Assembly: GCA_913063005.1 (NCBI GenBank) | Contig: CAJXZI010000145.1 | Coordinates: forward strand, 1-5,612 | Source of the DNA: an uncultured Halieaceae bacterium | GTDB lineage: Bacteria; Pseudomonadota; Gammaproteobacteria; Pseudomonadales; Halieaceae | Direction: 5' to 3' | Length of the DNA: 5,612 nt | In this document: in pieces, positions 1-4,402 of the stretch | Layout: each line of letters opens with the position of its first letter | Numbering within the stretch: the stretch's first letter is position 1 | Made by a program: the position numbers and the translations under genes | Notes under the pieces: generated by a model | Databases searched by the model: none | Told to the model about the DNA's origin: nothing | Seen by the model: only the letters and a program-made list of their open reading frames with translations

Positions 1-230
1 TGGCGCCTGCTATCGCAATGTCGCCAGAGGTAAGAGAAATGGCGCTGTTAGAGGAGGGTAGCTGGCTTACCGAGTTGATGGCGCCCATTGCGCCGGGGTT
101 GAGTGTTCGTCGACCAAAAAATGTGTTGGCCGTCTCCAGCAGTCAATTCGATGTTGTTAAGGCGGAAGACATTTATCGAAAACTTGAGGCCTTGATTGAT
201 CGTGTTGCTGACGCGATTGATGAGTCGTGA
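1..230 (+). CDS. DUF6586-like protein, C-terminal fragment (gene cut by left window edge)
   Basis: This is the last 75 or so codons of a gene that begins before the window. The reading frame is open from base 3 (first full codon GCG) with no stop until TGA at 228-230. The ATG at 18 is therefore probably internal. The visible part contains SPEVREMALLEEGSWLTELM, then a Pro-Lys turn, then a final helix (KAEDIYRKLEALIDRVADAI). This resembles the C-terminal half of the DUF6586 family of Pseudomonas and relatives, which has a PE..EL....SWL..LL motif followed by a closing helix ending near the C terminus. The family has no known function that I can name; it appears cytosolic and helical. In Pseudomonas its gene sits between topA and the small gene that also follows here, and that conserved order is the main support. 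The family name is from memory and not searched. Confidence 0.7.
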   Translation, partial: APAIAMSPEVREMALLEEGSWLTELMAPIAPGLSVRRPKNVLAVSSSQFDVVKAEDIYRKLEALIDRVADAIDES

Positions 231-261
231 AACTCGCCTTAGTTTGTGGCAATACCCGATC

Positions 262-267
262 TATAGT
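262..267 (+). promoter_or_regulatory. Weak candidate -10 element (TATAGT) ahead of the small gene
   Basis: TATAGT matches the sigma-70 -10 consensus at five of six bases and lies 43 bp before the small gene's start. The best -35 at a 17-bp spacing (TTAGTT, 239-244) is poor. The 80-bp gap 231-310 shows no clear terminator hairpin, so the small gene could equally be read through from the upstream gene. Confidence 0.25.
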
Positions 268-310
268 GTTACTGTCAGCAAAACAACACGACATATTGTG
301 AGGTTGTAAG

Positions 311-571
311 ATGTCTACGTCGCTTTTAGAAATTGTTGATTTGGGTGATGGTGAAGTTGTACTGCAGCGAGCAGACGACGACTCCGAACCGTTAGTGAGT
401 ATTCAATTTTCGGAAGAGGCGAGCGCTTATCTTATGGACAATAATCTTGAAGTTGCAAAGGTCATGATCCAAGCAGGCATCCAAGCTGCAGCGAAAATTG
501 CCGAGATGACGGGTGTTGAAATGGACTCTTCCGAATCATTAGACACTTCAGAGTCACGAACACTGCATTAA
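311..571 (+). CDS. Small conserved acidic protein of unknown function (86 aa)
   Basis: A complete short gene. The ATG is preceded by GAGG at 300-303 with 7 nt spacing, which fixes the start. The protein opens with LLEIVDLGDGEVVLQRADDD (residues 5-24), followed by EPLVSIQFSEEA, a predicted beta-rich stretch. A helix containing LEVAKVMIQAGIQAAAKIAE (about 46-65) comes next, and the protein ends in a Ser/Asp/Glu-rich tail (about 71-83). There is no signal peptide or membrane segment, so it is probably cytosolic. It resembles a small hypothetical protein encoded in Pseudomonas between the DUF6586 gene and sulA-lexA (PA3009 in P. aeruginosa, from memory). I know of no assigned function. Here it converges on lexA with only 10 bp between stop codons, and no sulA lies between them, unlike in Pseudomonas. 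Codon use and gene order argue that it is real; a role in the SOS response would be speculation. Confidence 0.85.
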   Translation: MSTSLLEIVDLGDGEVVLQRADDDSEPLVSIQFSEEASAYLMDNNLEVAKVMIQAGIQAAAKIAEMTGVEMDSSESLDTSESRTLH

Positions 572-581
572 GGCTGCGCGT

Positions 582-1175
582 TTAACGGCGGATCACGCCG
601 ACGCTAATACCTTCAATCGCTACCGAATCGTGGCGTAGGTCTAACTCGATCGGCGCGTAAGCGTCGTTTTCTGCTACCAAGTCAATCCGAGTACTGCTTA
701 TTCGATTCCAGCGCTTTACGGTAACTTCCTCATCAATTCGCACAACCGCAATCTGACCTTGTCGAACCTCTGTTGTGCTGTGTACAGCGAGAAGATCGCC
801 ATCAAAAATTCCCGCGTTAATCATGCTGTCACCGCATACCTGCAAAAAGTAGTGTGCCGGAGGCGAAAAGAAGCTTGATTTCAGGTCGCAATAGTCTTCG
901 ATATGTTCTTGTGCCAGCAGAGGTGCGCCCGCTGCAACCCGCCCCACAATCGGTATACCGTTCTGCTCGGTTAGTCTAATGCCCCGTGAGGCGCCGGCCA
1001 CCAACTCAATAACACCTTTCTTGGCAAGCGCTTTTAGATGTTCTTCCGCCGCATTAGCTGACTTAAACCCAAGGGTTCGTGCGATGTCTGCGCGGGTGGG
1101 TGGCATACCTGTCGCGTCGATGCTACCTCTGATGACATCCATTACTTGTTGCTGTCGGGCGGTCAACTTTGCCAT
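582..1175 (-). CDS. lexA: LexA repressor, SOS regulator (S24 self-cleaving protease)
   Basis: LexA binds SOS boxes as a dimer and represses DNA-damage genes. RecA on single-stranded DNA triggers its self-cleavage and derepression. The 197 residues are close to the usual ~200. Residues 1-65 form the winged-helix DNA-binding domain (starting LTARQQQVMDVI, with recognition region TRADIARTLGFKSANAAEEHL). The cleavage site is Ala82-Gly83 in VAAGAP. The catalytic pair is Ser117 (in CGDSM) and Lys154 (in VTVKRW). All of these are offset by two from E. coli Ala84-Gly85, Ser119 and Lys156, so the protein should be cleavable and active. The ATG at 1175 has a strong GAGGAG site (1183-1188) 7 nt upstream. 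A LexA box lies 39 bp upstream, implying autoregulation. The gene is monocistronic here: its 3' end meets the small gene head-on, and no sulA follows it. Confidence 0.98.
   Translation of the reverse strand: MAKLTARQQQVMDVIRGSIDATGMPPTRADIARTLGFKSANAAEEHLKALAKKGVIELVAGASRGIRLTEQNGIPIVGRVAAGAPLLAQEHIEDYCDLKSSFFSPPAHYFLQVCGDSMINAGIFDGDLLAVHSTTEVRQGQIAVVRIDEEVTVKRWNRISSTRIDLVAENDAYAPIELDLRHDSVAIEGISVGVIRR
586..600 (-). terminator. Weak hairpin at the 3' end of lexA
   Basis: CGGCG at 586-590 pairs perfectly with CGCCG at 596-600 around a 5-nt loop, inside the last lexA codons. On the lexA strand it is followed by TTAAACG, which is not a real U-tract. It could slow polymerase between the two convergent genes, but it is not a standard intrinsic terminator. 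Confidence 0.2.
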
Positions 1176-1192
1176 GTTGCTTCTCCTCTTGA

Positions 1193-1222
1193 TTGGCTGA
1201 GCATAACCTCAGTATGTATAAA
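1193..1222 (+). promoter_or_regulatory. Candidate channel-gene promoter, -10 inside the SOS box
   Basis: On the + strand, TTGGCT (1193-1198; four of six) and TATAAA (1217-1222; five of six) are separated by 18 bp. The -10 lies wholly within the LexA box at 1212-1231, so bound LexA should block it. The leader to the channel ATG would be about 60 nt. Confidence 0.4.
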
Positions 1223-1228
1223 TGTACA
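1200..1228 (-). promoter_or_regulatory. Candidate lexA promoter overlapping the SOS box
   Basis: On the - strand, TGTACA (1223-1228) and TATGCT (1200-1205) are separated by 17 bp. Each matches the sigma-70 consensus at four of six positions. The -35 lies inside the LexA box, as expected for an autorepressed lexA gene. The predicted start near 1193 would give a leader of about 18 nt that includes the GAGGAG ribosome site. This is pattern matching only. Confidence 0.45.
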
Positions 1229-1231
1229 GTA
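1212..1231. promoter_or_regulatory. LexA-binding site (SOS box) between lexA and the channel gene
   Basis: GTATGTATAAATGTACAGTA is a near match to the gammaproteobacterial SOS box, whose core is CTGT-N8-ACAG. The right half (ACAG at 1226-1229 plus flanking TA) is perfect; the left half is ATGT (1214-1217) instead of CTGT. The 8-bp centre is mostly A/T, as usual. Its edge is 36 bp upstream of the lexA ATG and 56 bp upstream of the divergent channel ATG. Autoregulation of lexA is expected from the family; control of the channel gene is inferred from position. Confidence 0.85.
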
Positions 1232-1287
1232 TTGGCCGATCGCTAAAGCGTGGGTAGCTTAGGCGTCATTGCTGACAGGAACATTTC

Positions 1288-2376
1288 ATGAATTCGATAC
1301 TTGGTTTGGTTTTGCCTTTGAGCGACGTTTTGGGGACGCCTGCGGTACCCACAGCGCTCGTCTCGCTTCTGCTACTCGGTGCAGTCGCTCATATTGCGAT
1401 TCGGAAGCTTGTCCAGAAGCTGGGTTCATTTGCCGACACGACGGCCGCAAGATGGGATGACGTTGTGTACTACGCGATATCACCGCCGGCCGAGTGGGCG
1501 ATGTGGATCTGTGTTGCCTACATATCACTAGGCCTATTTGAGCAAGCAACTAGCTTGCGTATGACACTTTTACAGCTTGCCGATACGGGCGCCATTTTAC
1601 TGATTGGCTGGCTTTTACACCGTGTATCTGCGGGAATTGAGGCAGAACTCCTCGCTGAACATCGCGGTCCCAAGGGCTCCGATGATCGCGCGTCGATAAA
1701 TGCCGTAGCGCGTCTCGCGCGAATCACTATTTGGGTGCTGGTAGTACTAATGGTGATGCAATCCCTCGGTGTCTCTGTTTCGGGTTTATTGGCGTTCGGT
1801 GGTATTGGCGGTATTGCGGTCGGTTTTGCGGCGAAGGATCTTCTAGCCAACTTTCTCGGTGGCGTGAGTATTTACCTTGATAGACCCTTTGCTGTTGGCG
1901 ATTGGATAAGATCGCCTGACCGCAACATTGAGGGAACCGTCGAGGACATCGGGCTTCGTATGACCAGGATTCGAACCTTCGATCAGCGGCCGCTTTATGT
2001 GCCGAATTCCACGTTCTCAAGCGTATCGCTAGAGAATCCATCGCGCATGACCAACCGTCGGATTTATGAAACCGTAGGTGTGCGATACGAGGACGCGGCA
2101 AAAGTGTCTGATATCGTGAAGTCTGTTCACGCAATGCTGTTAGAGCACCCTGATATCGCTCAGGATCGTACCTTGATCGTGAACTTTAACCATATGGGGC
2201 CCTCGTCGTTGGATTTCTTCCTGTATACATTCACGAAGACAACGAACTGGGTTGAGTATCACGCCATTAAAGAAGATGTTTTGTTGCGAGTGCTAGGAAT
2301 TGTGGCGGACCATGGGGCAGAAATTGCGTTCCCAACACAGACCATACACCACGCACCGATCGAGCCTACTGATTGA
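1288..2376 (+). CDS. MscS-family small-conductance mechanosensitive channel (YnaI-like size)
   Basis: Inner-membrane channel expected to open under membrane tension and release solutes during hypo-osmotic shock. At 362 residues it is longer than E. coli MscS (286) and close to YnaI. Hydrophobic segments lie at about 21-43, 68-86, 93-113 and 139-162, followed by the Gly/Ala-rich pore helix (about 163-195, FGGIGGIAVGFAAKDLLANF). That gives five membrane helices, so two more than the MscS core. The beta domain follows (RPFAVGDWI at 199-207, GTVEDIGLRMTRIRT at 216-230, LYVPNSTFSS at 236-245), then the alpha/beta cage and the family's closing FPTQTIHH (348-355). No cyclic-nucleotide or other extra domain is present. 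AGGA at 1277-1280, 7 nt before the ATG, supports the start. The gene diverges from lexA across a shared SOS box and overlaps csiV by 11 bp at its 3' end. Membership of the family is certain; the subfamily is an estimate. Confidence 0.95.
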   Translation: MNSILGLVLPLSDVLGTPAVPTALVSLLLLGAVAHIAIRKLVQKLGSFADTTAARWDDVVYYAISPPAEWAMWICVAYISLGLFEQATSLRMTLLQLADTGAILLIGWLLHRVSAGIEAELLAEHRGPKGSDDRASINAVARLARITIWVLVVLMVMQSLGVSVSGLLAFGGIGGIAVGFAAKDLLANFLGGVSIYLDRPFAVGDWIRSPDRNIEGTVEDIGLRMTRIRTFDQRPLYVPNSTFSSVSLENPSRMTNRRIYETVGVRYEDAAKVSDIVKSVHAMLLEHPDIAQDRTLIVNFNHMGPSSLDFFLYTFTKTTNWVEYHAIKEDVLLRVLGIVADHGAEIAFPTQTIHHAPIEPTD

Positions 2377-4402
2377 GCTGTGGTGGTTCTTGCTCAGCCG
2401 CGAGTGTCGCCCTTGTAGACTGCTTGGTCACTAAGGTTCGAGTTAGGCTGTCGATGTCTTTCCTGACACGTTGCGCCTCTCCCAATTCATAGAGTTCGGA
2501 ATAGGTGAGCTCCCGCCAGACCGCCGCAACTTGGATTACGGGGTGATCGATGTATCTGACATACCCTTCGCGCAGATCTCTGGTTTCATTCAGGCCGATG
2601 GCGTGCTTTGGCAATGCCGGTGTCGGTGTTTCTGACTCCGAATCGCTCACATCCTGTGCTCCGGTTGATGCAGACGTGAGCGTATTTAATCCCGTTGAGA
2701 TGTCGATGTACTCGACCTCGGCGTCGTCGATTTCCTCGCTCGCAGCTTGCTCAGGCTCGATAAGCAGGACGCGTGCAGGTGCGGTGGGTATCTCGATGGC
2801 AGGTAGCCTTTGTGGCAGATAGTTTGCTGTCGTATTTGCCCATATATTTGTAGTCAGTTGAAAGTTTGGCGTGTCATCAGCCGCTCTTGAAATCCTCACG
2901 GTGCCCTGGAGGTTGGGTACCACTCCCTCGTCGCTCCAACTATCGACAATGACTGCATCGCTAGTTCCATCCTTGGGTTGCAACCAGGACAGAACTGAAA
3001 CCGGACGTCTGCCTGTTTCTCGCTCGAGCTTTTTGAGTCCCGGCGGTAACATCTCGAGCGGCATTGCTTGGTAGCTGGCAGGTAACGGTGGTGGGGTCGG
3101 CTCTGCGTCAAGTATGGCCGTTTCCGAAGCTTCCTCGGTTTCAAAATCCGAAAGCCAGTCAATCGTTTCAGCGCTAAGGCTGTCATCAGCGAGCCTAGAG
3201 GGCGTCTCGTCGCCGCCCGCTAATGCGTTGAAGTCTTCTCCAAGGCCCTCTATCGCAAAGAAGTTATCTGCCTGATCCTGCCTCTCTATGGGGGGTTGTG
3301 TAGGATCTTGGCTGCCGTTTTGATCTGCCGTCACAAGTAACTCTGAGTCCTCAAGAGGCTCTGTCGACTTTGCTGCTAAAGCGCCATCGGAGGCGCTCTC
3401 GCCATCGAACTGCTCACCCATCAGCACCTCACCGCTAACGGCTTGTAAGTTGGCAATGTCCGAAGCCAACGCATCAATTGCTATTGGACCACTACTCTTG
3501 TCTGTATTGGGGCCAGTGTCAGCGTTGCGGCCAGAAGCCTGAAGGCGCTCAAGGGGGATCTTGGTGATAGCGAGAGGTGCTTGCTCGTTGTCTCTCGACT
3601 CTTCTTCTGCCAGTGTCAGTCTGGGTTGATCTGTCGATAGATCTGTGGAGAAATCTGACGCAACTACACCCAAGGTTCCCGCGGAAGCATTTGCGACGCC
3701 AGCTTGGGTGATGGGTGTCTCCTGCGTGGGACCTAAGGCAGATTCCTCAAGCTGAGGTGTATCTATCCCACCAGCACTGTTTTCAGTCCACTGACTCAAC
3801 GCCGCGTTTACGACATCGGAGTCAGTTTGACGGGTCTGCGCCTTTTCATCGGCAAGCGCGGAGAGAGCAGAAGAGAGTGCAGAAGAGGGTGCAGACGAGG
3901 GTGTGGTAGAGGGCGCAGAAGAGCGGGTAGAGGATTCAGACAGTGATGTAGCACTGTCAGTGGGTATGGCCTGTGTCCCATCCGCTGCAGTTTCCGTGCC
4001 TTGCGGCGTGCTGTCGTCAAGTTCGGGATTCGGAATGGGCTCCGGTTTCGGTGGAGGCTCCGGTACAACGGCTATCGCACCATTGGTATCGATATTAACC
4101 GCCGCCTCACCCCATTCATCCATGAGCGCTTTGATCTCGGCGTAGTCAGTCAACCATCGACGGTTAGTGGGGTATCCAAGCTTAGGTTCGATCTCCCAGC
4201 GTTCTGAGGCGAGGGTTTCATCAGTGGTATCGACGAAGATCGCGACTTCCAATCGCATCCAGCCAGAGGGCTCATCGCTGTTGTCACTGATGGAAGCCAA
4301 TGCATCGTCTTTGCTCTGACTGATCGCCTCCAGTGCGAGAAGTGCGAGCGTGAAACCCGTCAGTGTTCTGGCTATTGAAGATCGGCGCATGCTTTTTCCC
4401 AT
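2366..4402 (-). CDS. csiV: CsiV-like periplasmic peptidoglycan-binding protein with giant low-complexity insert
   Basis: CsiV of Vibrio cholerae binds peptidoglycan and acts with LpoA to support PBP1A cell-wall synthesis; family genes commonly adjoin mfd, as here. Residues 1-28 form a signal peptide (RR, then a hydrophobic LTGFTLALLALEA, probable cut after AIS at 28). Family-like blocks are: 47-105 (GWMRLEVAIFV, an ERW, then P...RRWL), about 441-475 (LKKLERETGRRPVSVLSWLQP), 498-523 (LQGTVRISR...NFQLTTNIW) and 601-630 (IGLNETRDLREGYVRYIDHP, the most diagnostic). Between the first two lies an acidic Ser/Thr/Pro-rich region (about 106-440), and a smaller insert lies at about 550-598. At 678 residues it is far longer than usual homologues (roughly 250-400, from memory). 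I see no cysteine, and the tail is charged. The ATG at 4402 overlaps mfd by 31 bp. An in-frame ATG at 4390 (Met5), with GGGA 6 nt upstream, is an equally good start and overlaps by 19 bp. Fold assignment is fairly sure; activity is inferred. Confidence 0.85.
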   Translation of the reverse strand: MGKSMRRSSIARTLTGFTLALLALEAISQSKDDALASISDNSDEPSGWMRLEVAIFVDTTDETLASERWEIEPKLGYPTNRRWLTDYAEIKALMDEWGEAAVNIDTNGAIAVVPEPPPKPEPIPNPELDDSTPQGTETAADGTQAIPTDSATSLSESSTRSSAPSTTPSSAPSSALSSALSALADEKAQTRQTDSDVVNAALSQWTENSAGGIDTPQLEESALGPTQETPITQAGVANASAGTLGVVASDFSTDLSTDQPRLTLAEEESRDNEQAPLAITKIPLERLQASGRNADTGPNTDKSSGPIAIDALASDIANLQAVSGEVLMGEQFDGESASDGALAAKSTEPLEDSELLVTADQNGSQDPTQPPIERQDQADNFFAIEGLGEDFNALAGGDETPSRLADDSLSAETIDWLSDFETEEASETAILDAEPTPPPLPASYQAMPLEMLPPGLKKLERETGRRPVSVLSWLQPKDGTSDAVIVDSWSDEGVVPNLQGTVRISRAADDTPNFQLTTNIWANTTANYLPQRLPAIEIPTAPARVLLIEPEQAASEEIDDAEVEYIDISTGLNTLTSASTGAQDVSDSESETPTPALPKHAIGLNETRDLREGYVRYIDHPVIQVAAVWRELTYSELYELGEAQRVRKDIDSLTRTLVTKQSTRATLAAEQEPPQLNQ
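3083..4087 (-). other. Low-complexity linker region of csiV (about residues 106-440)
   Basis: About 335 codons encode mostly Ser, Thr, Asp, Glu, Pro, Ala and Gln, and the region is expected to be disordered in the periplasm. It starts with a Pro-rich run (PEPPPKPEPIPNPE, 114-127), passes through the SSAP/SSAL repeat and ends with PTPPPLP (435-441). Short hydrophobic islands interrupt it (for example around 306-328, 380-396 and 412-420). The frame stays open throughout with normal codon use, so it is not an obvious frameshift product. Confidence 0.75.
3861..3932. repeat. Imperfect 12-bp tandem repeat inside csiV (about 6 units)
   Basis: On the + strand, six consecutive 12-bp units start with GAG: GAGAGAGCAGAA, GAGAGTGCAGAA, GAGGGTGCAGAC, GAGGGTGTGGTA, GAGGGCGCAGAA and a degenerate GAGCGGGTAGAG. 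On the coding strand they read as four-residue units: SSAP, STTP, SSAP, SSAL, SSAL (residues 161-180), with a decayed copy on each side. The 12-bp length keeps the frame, so changes in copy number would lengthen or shorten the protein without breaking it. Confidence 0.85.

Noticed and set aside
979..1200. + strand open frame opposite the lexA 5' end
   Set aside because: It is antisense to the conserved LexA DNA-binding domain; its product has no family resemblance.
1241..1250. Small inverted repeat CGCT-AA-AGCG in the lexA-channel gap
   Set aside because: A 4-bp arm with a 2-nt loop is expected by chance and does not match a known operator.
1269..1549. Open frames overlapping the channel gene's start in both directions (1269-1460 + and 1286-1549 -)
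   Set aside because: The ATG at 1288 has a well-placed AGGA and opens the full MscS frame. The alternatives are short and lack recognisable motifs.
1518..2134. Two - strand open frames opposite the channel gene (1518-1850 and 1727-2134)
   Set aside because: The opposite strand encodes an unmistakable MscS protein; the antisense products are Arg/Ser/Pro-rich with no recognisable motifs.
3861..3932. CRISPR or regulatory direct-repeat array
   Set aside because: The units are 12 bp with no spacers, in phase with the csiV frame and translated as SSAP-like residues. This is a coding microsatellite-type repeat.
3715..4207. Several open frames on the + strand and in other - frames across the csiV linker (at 3715-3909, 3808-4068, 3903-4145 and 4001-4207)
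   Set aside because: They are shadows of the low-complexity, stop-poor csiV frame. Their products are themselves low-complexity (Arg/His/Pro/Leu or Gly/Ser), with no family resemblance and no convincing ribosome sites.
2366..4402. csiV linker as evidence of a frameshift or of two fused genes
   Set aside because: The frame is continuous. The blocks on both sides together resemble CsiV, only one signal peptide is present, and no second start with a good ribosome site was seen at the block boundary.
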